NCBI RefSeq assembly: GCF_001983935.1 | Contig: NZ_CP017641.1 | Span: 6,047,001 to 6,111,000, forward strand | Direction: 5' to 3' | Origin: Fuerstiella marisgermanici | GTDB lineage: Bacteria > Planctomycetota > Planctomycetia > Planctomycetales > Planctomycetaceae | DNA: 64,000 nucleotides | In this document: piece after piece, positions 8,535 through 16,814 of the stretch | Position numbering within the stretch: the first letter of the stretch is position 1 | Layout: the number at the start of each line of letters is the position of its first letter | Notes under the pieces: model-generated | The model's database searches: none | Seen by the model: only the letters and a program-made list of their open reading frames with translations | Told to the model about the DNA's origin: nothing | Program-made: the position numbers and the translations under genes

Positions 8535-9386
8535 GTGCAGGAGAAGTTCGACGTTTCGGAACGTCACGCGTGCCGAACGGTTGGTCAGCATCGTTCGGTT
8601 CATCGTCGTGAACCCGTTGTTCGCGATGATGAGGCGGCGTTGGTGAAGCGAATGCTGGAGCTGGTTCGTGAGCATCCGCGATTTGGTTATCGGCGTATCT
8701 GTCGTCTTCTTCGTCGCGAAGAATTCGTGGTGAACAGGAAGCGAATGTATCGCCTTTGGCGTCGTGAAGGCCTGAAGGTCTGTCGACGAACGAAGAAGCG
8801 GCGTGGCACTGGCGGCAGTAAAAACGCTTGTCATGTTCACCGATCGCGGGGAAAAAACGACGTATGGGCGTGGGATTTTGTGTTTGACTACACAACGAAT
8901 GGAACTCAGTTGAAGTGGCTGACCGTTGTTGACGAATTCACTCGGGAGTGCGTTGCGTTGAAAGTTTCTCGCAGTATCAAAGCCGACGACGTGATCGACA
9001 CGTTGTGTGAATTGATCGCTGCTCGCGGTGTTCCGAACCACATTCGCAGCGACAACGGCCCAGAGTTTATCGCGAAGGCGATTGGCAAGTGGCTGAAACA
9101 AACAGGCGTCTCGGCGCTGTACGTCGAGCCGGGATCGCCGTGGCAGAACGGGTATTCCGAGAGTTTCAATTCGAAGCTTCGCGATGAATTTCTGAACGTG
9201 GAAGAGTTTGAAAGTGTTCGCGATGCCGTACAGATGACGAAGGAATTTCAACGTCAGTACAACGAAGTTCGTCCGCACAGCGCGTTGGACTACCAGACAC
9301 CGAATGAGTTCGCGGCGATGCAGCCTTCGGTTCGAGCTCGACAGACGGGAGCCGCCCCGACCACCTTCGCCATCACCTCGACCTGA
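8535..9386 (+). CDS. IS3-family transposase OrfB (DDE integrase core)
   Basis: Catalytic subunit with the retroviral-integrase (rve) fold. An HTH_21-like region (VREHPRFGYRRICRLLRREE) precedes the core. The DDE residues are visible in WDFVFDYTTNG with TVVDEFTRE, in RSDNGPEF, and in WQNGYSESFNSKLRDEF. The first possible initiation codon in frame is GTG 8535, but the frame is open upstream to the orfA overlap, so the natural product is probably the OrfAB frameshift fusion. The 283 residues are identical to those of 11632-12483. Confidence 0.93.
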   Translation: MQEKFDVSERHACRTVGQHRSVHRREPVVRDDEAALVKRMLELVREHPRFGYRRICRLLRREEFVVNRKRMYRLWRREGLKVCRRTKKRRGTGGSKNACHVHRSRGKNDVWAWDFVFDYTTNGTQLKWLTVVDEFTRECVALKVSRSIKADDVIDTLCELIAARGVPNHIRSDNGPEFIAKAIGKWLKQTGVSALYVEPGSPWQNGYSESFNSKLRDEFLNVEEFESVRDAVQMTKEFQRQYNEVRPHSALDYQTPNEFAAMQPSVRARQTGAAPTTFAITST

Positions 9387-9517
9387 GCTCCGCGTTGAAG
9401 GCCGAGGCGACAGCGAAGGCGGACGGGGCTCAGCACAACTTGTTTGGAAGATTATTCAATACCAATGTCAGCCCACAACTCTCATAACAACCGGACCTAA
9501 TCTCGGGGGCAGCCCAC

Positions 9518-9871
9518 ACCTTGACAGGCCAATCATTTACGATCCGGGAACGAAAACGTTCGAGGTCCAATCGAACAACGAGAACTGTTCCAATTTCAGA
9601 CAGTCTTGGAGTCATTATCGAGGATTGGCTATCAGTGAAGCGAGCATGCCGATTCACCTTTCCCGAAGATCACCGAAGCGTGCGGATGCAAAAACCGGAC
9701 GGAGAGAAAACAGAGATAAAGCCATTCGAAGCGTCCAATTTCCTCAACAGCGTTTTATCGGGTTCCGAATGGGAACCCGTCCGGGGCTGGCACGTCTTCC
9801 GCCACAGCTTTATCAGCAATTGTGCGTCTCAGGGAGTTGACCAGCGATTCATTGATGAATGGGTTGGCACC
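9518..9871 (+). pseudogene. Tyrosine recombinase, middle/C-terminal fragment
   Basis: About 118 codons of a phage-type integrase catalytic domain, read on the plus strand directly after IS3 copy 1. It begins LTGQSFTIRERKRSR, continues RTVPISDSLGVIIEDWL, and contains the box II motif GWHVFRHSFISNCASQGV with catalytic H-x-x-R. It ends at the ISAs1 element in FIDEWVG; the last 12 bases here lack one G compared with the duplicate at the other end of that element. The N-terminal part is on the opposite strand at 12872-13685 and the last 30 codons are at 11163-11252. Confidence 0.85.
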
Positions 9872-11162
9872 CAGGGCCAGCGCGCACTTTGGGCAATTTA
9901 GGCTGGCGCGACAAGTGAGTATTGGTTAGTCTTTTCGTGTCGTAACATCGGACTTCACGAGGAGAGGACAAGAGATGTCGACAGTTGAACTGGCGGTCAC
10001 CCAGGAGCTGACAGGAAACATTGTTCATTACTTTGATCAATTGAAAGACCCGCGTTCCAACATCAATCGTCTGCATCTGCTTGGTGATGTGATTGTGATC
10101 GCCATTTGCGGAGTGCTGGCCAACGCCGACGGCCCCAGTGCGATTGCGGAATGGGCGCGACTGAATGCCGATGGCCTGCAGAAACACCTGGCACTTCCGC
10201 ATGGCATTCCGAAAAAAGATACGTACCGGCGCGTCCTTTCTCTCCTGAAGCCGAACGACTTTCAAGCGTGCTTCGTGCAATGGATTGAATCGCTGGAAGG
10301 ACTTTCCGACGAACAGAAAGAAGGCTACAGAAAACAGATTGCGATTGATGGCAAAGCACTCCGTCGATCACATGACAAAAAGAATGGGCTGGGTGCGTTG
10401 TTCATCGTGAGTGCGTGGGCTTCTGATCAGGGGATTTCTCTGGGACAGGTGGCGACGGAAGAGAAGTCGAACGAGATCACCGCGATCCCGAAATTACTGA
10501 ACGAAATCAATATCGATGAGGCGATCATTACGATTGACGCAGCGGGTTGTCAAAAAAACATTGCGCAGCAGATCGTGTCTGGCAATGCAGACTATGTGTT
10601 AGCCCTGAAAGGCAACCAACCGAAACTCTATGAGGTCGTGCAGAAGTTTTTTCTCGATCACCTGGAGGATGACTTCGCTCGCTGTCCCGTCAGTCGCTAT
10701 GAAGAAACAGAGAAGGGACACGGTCGGCAGGAACAGAGAATCTACTATCAGGCGACCGTGCCTGTCGATTTTGACGTGGGCCACAAATGGGCCGGACTCA
10801 AGACCATCGGAACGGCGATCCGAATGTACGAGCAGGACGGCATTCATCATTCTGACGTTCGCTACTACATCAGCAGTCTGCGTCGCAAAGGCGAGCTGTT
10901 CGCAACAACGGTTCGTGGTCACTGGGCCATAGAAAACACGCTGCACTGGAGTCTCGACATGACCTACCGCGAGGATGAGAGTCGAGTCCGAAACCGAATC
11001 TTCGCGAACAATTTGTCATGGCTCAGACGACTCACACTCAGCCTCATCAAGAAACATCCTGGCAAACAAAGCAACGTCATGAAAAGAAGAATGGCCGGAT
11101 GGAACATTGACTATTTGATGCAAATCCTTACCGGCAAAACAACTTAGTATGCGCTGGCCCTG
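9872..11162 (+). mobile_element. ISAs1-family insertion sequence
   Basis: A 1,291-bp element with 12-bp perfect inverted ends, CAGGGCCAGCGC at 9872 and its complement ending at 11162. It carries one DDE transposase gene. The flanks are gttggcacc (9863-9871) and gttgggcacc (11163-11172): a 9-10-bp target duplication that differs by one G. ISAs1-family elements typically make 8-10-bp duplications. The element interrupts an integrase gene within the conserved W-V-G-H motif. Confidence 0.9.
9975..11147 (+). CDS. ISAs1-family transposase
   Basis: A 390-residue transposase of full family length. The N-terminal part (YFDQLKDPRSNINRLHLLGD) matches the DDE_Tnp_1-associated domain. The DDE catalytic residues fit IAIDGKALRRSHD, TIDAAGCQKNIA and GHWAIENTLHWSLD. 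GAGGAGAGGAC lies just upstream of ATG 9975. The stop is 15 bases inside the right end of the element. The gene looks intact, so the element may still be mobile. Confidence 0.95.
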   Translation: MSTVELAVTQELTGNIVHYFDQLKDPRSNINRLHLLGDVIVIAICGVLANADGPSAIAEWARLNADGLQKHLALPHGIPKKDTYRRVLSLLKPNDFQACFVQWIESLEGLSDEQKEGYRKQIAIDGKALRRSHDKKNGLGALFIVSAWASDQGISLGQVATEEKSNEITAIPKLLNEINIDEAIITIDAAGCQKNIAQQIVSGNADYVLALKGNQPKLYEVVQKFFLDHLEDDFARCPVSRYEETEKGHGRQEQRIYYQATVPVDFDVGHKWAGLKTIGTAIRMYEQDGIHHSDVRYYISSLRRKGELFATTVRGHWAIENTLHWSLDMTYREDESRVRNRIFANNLSWLRRLTLSLIKKHPGKQSNVMKRRMAGWNIDYLMQILTGKTT

Positions 11163-11252
11163 GTTGGGCACCAGACCGACGAGCAGCGTCGGCGTTATCG
11201 GCATCTCTTTCCGGACTCACAGATTCAAGCCATCAATGGTGTCTTCAAGTGA
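11163..11252 (+). pseudogene. Tyrosine recombinase, extreme C-terminal fragment
   Basis: Thirty codons (including the stop) directly after the ISAs1 element read VGHQTDEQRRRYRHLFPDSQ and end in NGVFK. This supplies the third catalytic His (VGH) and the nucleophilic Tyr (RRRY) of a tyrosine recombinase. It continues in phase from the fragment ending at 9871 once the ISAs1 insertion and its target duplication are removed. The following 249 bases up to the second IS3-family copy hold no recognisable gene. Confidence 0.85.
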
Positions 11253-11631
11253 TCCTGTTTGGCAAAGCCTAGCTTACAGACAATTGCTGCCAAGCAAGCT
11301 TGAGCGGAATCGCAAGAACGCAGAAATTGTGGCTTCTCATCAATTAGCCAATCTGGCCCCGTATTACCGCGCCGTACTCAAAGAAGATTCTCCTATTCTG
11401 ATTCTTCACCAAAACTCTAACTTCAAACAAGAGTCTAAAGACATCAAGACGCAGTCAATCAATAATAATATTCCACGGCGGCGTTGTCTTCTGCACGCGT
11501 CTGGGCAGCCCCCGAGATTAGGTCCGGTTGTTATGAGAGTTGTGGGCTGACATTGGTATTGAATAATCTTCCAAACAAGTTGTGCTGAGCCCCGTCCGCC
11601 TTCGCTGTCGCCTCGGCCTTCAACGCGGAGC

Positions 11632-12483
11632 TCAGGTCGAGGTGATGGCGAAGGTGGTCGGGGCGGCTCCCGTCTGTCGAGCTCGAACCGAAGGCTGCAT
11701 CGCCGCGAACTCATTCGGTGTCTGGTAGTCCAACGCGCTGTGCGGACGAACTTCGTTGTACTGACGTTGAAATTCCTTCGTCATCTGTACGGCATCGCGA
11801 ACACTTTCAAACTCTTCCACGTTCAGAAATTCATCGCGAAGCTTCGAATTGAAACTCTCGGAATACCCGTTCTGCCACGGCGATCCCGGCTCGACGTACA
11901 GCGCCGAGACGCCTGTTTGTTTCAGCCACTTGCCAATCGCCTTCGCGATAAACTCTGGGCCGTTGTCGCTGCGAATGTGGTTCGGAACACCGCGAGCAGC
12001 GATCAATTCACACAACGTGTCGATCACGTCGTCGGCTTTGATACTGCGAGAAACTTTCAACGCAACGCACTCCCGAGTGAATTCGTCAACAACGGTCAGC
12101 CACTTCAACTGAGTTCCATTCGTTGTGTAGTCAAACACAAAATCCCACGCCCATACGTCGTTTTTTCCCCGCGATCGGTGAACATGACAAGCGTTTTTAC
12201 TGCCGCCAGTGCCACGCCGCTTCTTCGTTCGTCGACAGACCTTCAGGCCTTCACGACGCCAAAGGCGATACATTCGCTTCCTGTTCACCACGAATTCTTC
12301 GCGACGAAGAAGACGACAGATACGCCGATAACCAAATCGCGGATGCTCACGAACCAGCTCCAGCATTCGCTTCACCAACGCCGCCTCATCATCGCGAACA
12401 ACGGGTTCACGACGATGAACCGAACGATGCTGACCAACCGTTCGGCACGCGTGACGTTCCGAAACGTCGAACTTCTCCTGCAC
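11632..12483 (-). CDS. IS3-family transposase OrfB, copy 2
   Basis: 283 residues identical to the OrfB at 8535-9386, with the same DDE motifs (RSDNGPEF; WQNGYSESFNSK). It is read in the -1 frame relative to its orfA (12516-12800). Identity across the whole element means the copies separated recently or are kept alike by gene conversion. Confidence 0.93.
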   Translation of the reverse strand: MQEKFDVSERHACRTVGQHRSVHRREPVVRDDEAALVKRMLELVREHPRFGYRRICRLLRREEFVVNRKRMYRLWRREGLKVCRRTKKRRGTGGSKNACHVHRSRGKNDVWAWDFVFDYTTNGTQLKWLTVVDEFTRECVALKVSRSIKADDVIDTLCELIAARGVPNHIRSDNGPEFIAKAIGKWLKQTGVSALYVEPGSPWQNGYSESFNSKLRDEFLNVEEFESVRDAVQMTKEFQRQYNEVRPHSALDYQTPNEFAAMQPSVRARQTGAAPTTFAITST

Positions 12484-12515
12484 ATGTTTGACGGCCTCGC
12501 GTTTCCGGGAGACCG

Positions 12516-12800
12516 TCAGAAGTTTCCCTCCGCGATCTCCTTCAGCATTGCCTTGTCGAGTTCCGCTTCCGCAAGCAGCTTCTTAAGCCGAGCGTTCTCA
12601 ACTTCCAGTTCCTTCAGACGCTTTGCTTCCTCGGCCTTCATCCCGCCGTACTGCTGACGCCAGCGATGATACGTCGCTTCACTGACAGCCAGCGATTGAA
12701 CAACCTCACCGAGCGACTTGCCGCTCGTCAGCATCGCATCCGCATCACGAAGCTTCCGAACAATCTGTTCCGGAGTGTGACGTTTACGTTTCTCCGACAT
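12516..12800 (-). CDS. IS3-family transposase OrfA, copy 2
   Basis: 94 residues identical to the OrfA at 8218-8502: helix-turn-helix followed by a leucine-zipper-like coiled coil. The GGGAAAC heptamer before its stop lies at 12522-12528 on the minus strand. Confidence 0.93.
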   Translation of the reverse strand: MSEKRKRHTPEQIVRKLRDADAMLTSGKSLGEVVQSLAVSEATYHRWRQQYGGMKAEEAKRLKELEVENARLKKLLAEAELDKAMLKEIAEGNF

Positions 12801-12871
12801 CCTGAGTCTCCTGAGAATAAATTCGTCAGTAGACTCTCATAATGATGGACCTGTTCAAGGGGAGCATGCCA

Positions 12872-13685
12872 GGTCTACGTCCGATGTATGGGACCGGCAC
12901 AACTCACTTCGGCGAGCGCCGGTGAAAGCCGCCAAAACGGTCATCGGATAAAGGCATGCATGCCGGGAATTTTCTTTGATGAACTGAAGCAGCGCTCGAA
13001 GCCTCTGGGTATCGAGATAGAGGCAATCCCAGACAGGTGCCGCTTCTTTCTTGGTTAGGTGATTGTCACGAACCTGCCGAGTAATCTGCTCCCACGTTTG
13101 AAAGGGTGGTTTGTCATCTTGTTTTGGGAACAGCAGGCCCTTTCGCGGAAATTCAAAGTCGACAAACCCCTCGGAAGCTGCCCAATTCCACAGTGAGCCG
13201 AACGTCGCGATTTCCTTCCGGATTGTGGCTGCACTGATGTATCCGCGTCGACCGGGCTCTTTTGACCGGGCAGTGACGTATTCCTGAAGGGCAGACTTGG
13301 TGACCAGGTTCAGAAGCGTTCGACCGCCGATCTGCCTTTCAATGTGGCGCATGTGCACGCCAAAAGTATTGATGGTCGTCTGTTCCAGCGTGTCTCGTGG
13401 GATTGATCGCAGGTACTTCTTGAGCAGCTCTCCAACTCGCAATACCGGGGTGAGCGTAATTTGCTCCTGCAGCTTGCCGTCCGACAGCAGAAATGTCGGA
13501 ACGTCAGCCGACGTCGGAAGCGTCATCCGCCCTTCAGAGATGAGGCGGATATTCTCTTCGACGTGGCTGGCGGCTGCTTCCGCCTTCCGTCGTAACTTCG
13601 TCCGGAGCGACCGACGATACTGCCGACCTCCCAGACGAAACTTGACGTGATAGTTGCCGCTGGGATCGGTCTGTAACGATGCCAT
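12872..13685 (-). pseudogene. Tyrosine recombinase, N-terminal fragment
   Basis: About 271 codons from ATG 13685. The N-terminal arm-binding-like part (GNYHVKFRLGGRQYRRSLRT) is followed by a SAM-like core-binding region (about residues 85-180), then the start of the catalytic domain with box I: FTGARRSELCRSHTSDVD, catalytic Arg about 258. It is cut after GTA GAC C by IS3 copy 2; five foreign residues and a stop come from the element. Joined to the plus-strand fragments it would give a recombinase of roughly 415-420 residues. It lies 250 bases from the 3' end of tRNA-Gln and is read away from it, the usual layout of an element integrated at a tRNA gene. Confidence 0.88.
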
Positions 13686-13823
13686 TTCGAATCTCCCTTT
13701 GCTTACCTAGAAGCATAAAAGTGATCCGGAACGCTTGTTAGCAACGCCTGTCAACGAGGCTCCAACGCAGATCCCACTTCGCGTGTGAAAAACCAATCTC
13801 AATGCACTGCCATCACAACAGGT

Positions 13824-13845
13824 GTGACGGATTTGTGACGGATTT
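13824..13845. repeat. Tandem 11-bp direct repeat
   Basis: GTGACGGATTT occurs twice in perfect tandem at 13824-13834 and 13835-13845, upstream of the recombinase start and downstream of tRNA-Gln. Short direct repeats in this position can be recombinase arm-type or excisionase sites, but two units are too few to decide. Confidence 0.4.
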
Positions 13846-13855
13846 CATTTTTCAC

Positions 13856-13892
13856 AAAAAAAGACCTGAAGCAATGATTGCTCCAAGTCTTT
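13856..13892 (-). terminator. Rho-independent terminator after tRNA-Gln
   Basis: On the minus strand a hairpin with outer stem AAAGAC/GTCTTT and inner stem AGCAAT/ATTGCT is followed by a run of seven T. It lies 44 bases past the tRNA 3' end in the direction of tRNA transcription. Confidence 0.8.
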
Positions 13893-13935
13893 GTGGTTGT
13901 TTGATTTACGTTCGAAATATCTCATTCGAACGGAT

Positions 13936-14007
13936 CAACCCGACCAGGACTTGAACCTGGAATAACAGAATCAAAATCTGTTGTGTTACCTATTACACTA
14001 TCGGGTT
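13936..14007 (-). tRNA. tRNA-Gln(TTG)
   Basis: A 72-nt cloverleaf on the minus strand. The acceptor stem AACCCGA pairs with TCGGGTT. The anticodon arm ACAGA-TTTTGAT-TCTGT gives anticodon TTG (Gln, CAA codons), and the T arm is CCAGG-TTCAAGT-CCTGG. The discriminator base is G, as expected for Gln; CCA is not encoded. A terminator follows downstream. It lies next to a split tyrosine recombinase, which suggests its 3' end served as the attachment site. Confidence 0.93.
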
Positions 14008-14130
14008 ACGCTGTGCGGCGGATTTTAGGGACCAACGATCGACGCGGCAACCCTTGCTTGTGCGAGGTGTGGAACAAACTTCCTGGCTTCGCAGAAGGCT
14101 GCCGGTGGGATCGATGGGAGCTGCGTTGCA

Positions 14131-15435
14131 TCAGTCGTTGCGGAGTTTGATACCCATTTCTCCGAGCTTTAAGCGGATCTCGTTCAGCGATGTCACGCCG
14201 AAGTTGCGACTGGCCAGCAGTTCGTCTGGTGTGCGTGACGTGAGCTGTCCAATTGTTTGGATCGCGAGACGATTCATGCACTTGCGAGAACGAACCGACA
14301 GGCTGAGATCGCTGATTGGACGATTCAGAATCGCCTGCTCTTCCGGTGTCAGGCTCTGATCCACAAACGTGTCCCGAGCATGCACTTTGTGCAGATTCAG
14401 GCCGATACGAAGACTGTGAGCGGCCAACAGTTCGCGAATTTCCAGAAGGCTGGTTTCGCCGAAGTTTTTGCCGGCCAGCAATTCCTGTTCACTGATCTCA
14501 GTCAAATCGCCCAGCGTCTGGATGTCCATCGCCGTCAGGCAGTTGCGGCTGCGCACGGACAGTTCGAAGTCGGTCACAGGACGTCCCAGAAGCTGCTTCA
14601 TGCGAGCTTCCTGTCGAGCCTGATCCTCATCGTAGTACATGTCCTGAGTGGCTTCGATGTCCTTCAGGTACAGAATCGCTTGTTCGTGATTGGGATCGTA
14701 GTCCAGAATCCGTTTGAAGCAGAATGCGGCCGCTTGGTAGCTTTCGCGGTCTTCGTACAACAACCCGAGGTTCAGCAGGGCACCGATAAAGTATGGTGGC
14801 TTGGACAAACTTCGTTCGTAATAACGAATTGCTTCTTCGTCGTTGCCGCGAAGTGAGTTCTCGGCGGCCAGCCAAAACAGAGCGCGAGAATGGTGCGGGT
14901 CCATGTCGACCGCACGCTCAAAATATTCCACGGCCGTCAGAGCGTCGCCGCGATCAGCCCAGATGCAGCCCATCTGAAAGGAATACTCGGCTCGACTGGC
15001 TGCGGATGCTGCGACACTGCGAAGCATCTGCTCTGCTTCATCAACACTGCCGGACGCTCGAATTGCCCCTGCCTGACGCAAAGTCGCGTCGATCTGGTCA
15101 TATCCGTTTTTGCCAGCCTGCTCAAACTTCTGAGCGGCATCGGCATGTCGATCCAGCGACGTCAGTACCTGTGCGTGAAAATAGCTGGCAACGCCGTCTT
15201 TTGTCACTTGCTCAAGAAACCCGTCGGCTTCGACGTGTTTCGACAGCAGGTAGGCTGTAATGCCTGCTCGGGCCAATGCAGATTCCGGCGCATCGCCGCC
15301 AGCAATCTTCTGCTTAAGTTCGACAAACCCTTGACGCACTTCACTCGCCTGGTGACCGACCAGCGCCGCTCGCAGCGATTCCACCTGATCCAATGTCAGC
15401 GGGCTGTTTAGATTAAGAAGTTCTGGAATGTTCAT
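14131..15435 (-). CDS. TPR protein with two RNA polymerase alpha-CTD-like domains
   Basis: A 434-residue protein. Residues about 20-270 form tetratricopeptide-type helical repeats (AEYSFQMGCIWADRGDALTA, YFERAVDMDPHHSRALFWLA). Two C-terminal domains follow, at about 282-345 (LLGRPVTDFELSVRSRNCL, ELLAGKNFGETSLLEIRELL) and 369-434 (ILNRPISDLSLSVRSRKCM, ELLASRNFGVTSLNEIRLKL). Both match the helix-hairpin-helix domain of RNA polymerase alpha (RPVDDLELTVRS...NLGKKSLTEIK in E. coli). In alpha this domain binds UP-element DNA and activators. Here it may contact DNA or transcription factors; a role in transcription is inference. ATG 15435 was chosen at MNIPELLNLNSPLTL; the frame is open to 15513. Confidence 0.88.
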   Translation of the reverse strand: MNIPELLNLNSPLTLDQVESLRAALVGHQASEVRQGFVELKQKIAGGDAPESALARAGITAYLLSKHVEADGFLEQVTKDGVASYFHAQVLTSLDRHADAAQKFEQAGKNGYDQIDATLRQAGAIRASGSVDEAEQMLRSVAASAASRAEYSFQMGCIWADRGDALTAVEYFERAVDMDPHHSRALFWLAAENSLRGNDEEAIRYYERSLSKPPYFIGALLNLGLLYEDRESYQAAAFCFKRILDYDPNHEQAILYLKDIEATQDMYYDEDQARQEARMKQLLGRPVTDFELSVRSRNCLTAMDIQTLGDLTEISEQELLAGKNFGETSLLEIRELLAAHSLRIGLNLHKVHARDTFVDQSLTPEEQAILNRPISDLSLSVRSRKCMNRLAIQTIGQLTSRTPDELLASRNFGVTSLNEIRLKLGEMGIKLRND

Positions 15436-16162
15436 GACGTTAGCTACTGTCACGGATGAATGATCCTTCCGGGAGAATTGACACAACAGACCACCACAAA
15501 CGACAGCACGCAACTGGGGCGCGGTCGATGCGGAAGGACAGATTTGCCTCTGCCCGATTTTCTGAAACCCAGCAGTTTATCGAGGCTGCACGCTTGACAC
15601 AAATGAACTACTGCGTTTCCAGAGAAATGGGAATCGATCGCAGCGAAACTCAGCGCCCGAGAATGCCTCAGAACAACGAAACCCCATTACAGCCATACGT
15701 TTACGACAAATCGCAGCCCCGTCCATGAGGCCCCGAATACAGCCCGATACGCAAGAAGCACCGGGCGACTCGAAGGGAGAGAGTCGCTCGATGCTTCAGA
15801 CGGAGAAGACGAAGCGAACTTCGTCAAACGGAATGTTTTCATACGATGTGTGGCTGCAGAAAGCGTGTACACGTTGCACTACCGTGCGCGGTGAACCCAA
15901 TTTTTCATGTTGCGTAATGCGGCCGTTTGACCAACGGGAAATGGATCAGAATCGTCCCGTCAGCAACTCCACGCAACGTGAAGGGCAGGGGAACGATCGA
16001 TCATTTGCGGCTTCAGTGACGAAGGGCAAAATGACGTCCGCGCATTGTTGCCAGCCGTGGCCCGACTTGTTCGATTCTCACAGCCTGATTGACACAGCGC
16101 TCACCGATTTGTCTGGCGGGGCAGCATGTGCCGTTTCCAAACGTCAGGCGTGTGACAATTTC
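15436..16162. other. Intergenic region, 727 bases
   Basis: Plus-strand frames exist but show no domain, signal peptide or plausible start, so I regard them as chance. The region holds a strong stem-loop at 15755-15796. The 120 bases before 15435 should contain the promoter of the TPR-alphaCTD gene. Confidence 0.45.
15755..15796. repeat. Stem-loop
   Basis: GAAGCA and GCGACTC pair with GAGTCGC and TGCTTC around a short purine-rich loop, interrupted by a 3-base internal mismatch. Neither strand shows a convincing T-run, so it is not a clear terminator. It could be an RNA structure or a bidirectional transcription stop between the flanking minus-strand genes. Confidence 0.55.
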
Positions 16163-16435
16163 TTAGTAAGTTGACAGCGGCTGCATAGCCACAGTCGGTG
16201 GGCCAGGTGCGAATGCCATCTGACCGGCAGGTGCGAACGCAGTCGCTCCGTTGGGCGCGTAAGCCTGAGGATAGGCTCCGCAGCTTCCACAGCCGCCGCC
16301 ACCGCCACCGCTGGGATAGGCAGCGCCATAGCCACAGTTACCGCCACCGTAACCACCACCATAACCAAGAAGACAGCAGCCAGTCATTGAACCCATCAAC
16401 AGCAGGCCAGCACAAAATGTCGCAATACGTTTCAT
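16163..16435 (-). CDS. Small Gly/Cys-rich lipoprotein
   Basis: A 90-residue protein with signal peptide MKRIATFCAGLLLMGSMTGC and a lipobox Cys at about residue 20. The mature part is low-complexity: GYGGGYGGGNCGYG, then SGGGGGGCGSCGAYPQAYAP, then Ala/Pro-rich sequence. Such short Gly-rich lipoproteins are common hypothetical genes in planctomycetes; no function is known. The run of GGC/GGT codons makes the coding assignment less certain than usual, but the signal peptide is convincing. Confidence 0.75.
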   Translation of the reverse strand: MKRIATFCAGLLLMGSMTGCCLLGYGGGYGGGNCGYGAAYPSGGGGGGCGSCGAYPQAYAPNGATAFAPAGQMAFAPGPPTVAMQPLSTY

Positions 16436-16814
16436 GAGAATAACTCCAAAGTGCTGCCGAGGCAGAAGCCGGATTTGTGGCAGTGAGGGAGGCGAGAGGG
16501 CGAACTAACCAACACAGCTTCGTAACCTGCCGTTGTTTGAGGAACACGACGTGGGATTAGGAAGGGTGTCGACGATATTCGTGAGAGGAGAGACAGAAAG
16601 GAGTTGCCGCCGTTGGCGACGAGCCGGAAAGTATGAGAACCGGCGAATTGCGTCAAGACGACTTTCGCTGCCGCCGAAAGTAGCGGTAACCCTGCAAAAA
16701 GGTTGACCGAGTGGCGTGAAGTCGAACCAACTTCAGAATTCGACTCAAGTTCGCCGCAAACTTTTTGGAAATTTTTCGAGGCCCACCAAACAGACTCACT
16801 GCCGCTGAAATCCG
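16436..16814. other. Intergenic region, 379 bases
   Basis: Lies between the SGNH esterase-like gene stop and the small lipoprotein start, both minus strand. No gene was recognised. The part nearest 16435 should hold the lipoprotein promoter. Confidence 0.4.

Larger units (their letters stand above)
8147..9516 (+). mobile_element. IS3-family insertion sequence, copy 1
   Basis: A 1,370-bp element carrying overlapping orfA and orfB. The ends are imperfect inverted repeats of about 38 bp: left TGGCATGCTCCCCTTGAACA, right (complement) TGGGCTGCCCCCGAGATTAG, both continuing into AGGTCC and TTATGAGAG. The outer dinucleotides are TG and CA, as in IS3. The tetramer CACC flanks both ends (8143-8146 and 9517-9520), a likely target duplication. 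A near-identical copy in opposite orientation occupies 11502-12871; the two differ at base 6 of the right end. Confidence 0.93.
11502..12871 (-). mobile_element. IS3-family insertion sequence, copy 2 (inverted)
   Basis: Same 1,370-bp element as 8147-9516 in opposite orientation, with identical predicted proteins. In its own orientation the flanks are GACC (left, 12872-12875 complemented) and GACG (right, 11498-11501 complemented), a 3-of-4 match. It interrupts the tyrosine recombinase gene immediately after the codons for TSDVD. The two inverted copies bracket the 1,985-bp segment 9517-11501 and could support inversion of it by homologous recombination. Confidence 0.92.

Noticed and set aside
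8361-9278. Long minus-strand open frame inside IS3 copy 1 (also mirrored in copy 2)
   Set aside because: It lies antisense to the transposase genes, shows no domain, and is fully explained as a shadow of orfA/orfB.
15725-16174. 149-codon plus-strand frame
   Set aside because: No signal, no domain, mixed composition, and it runs into the antisense of the lipoprotein gene.
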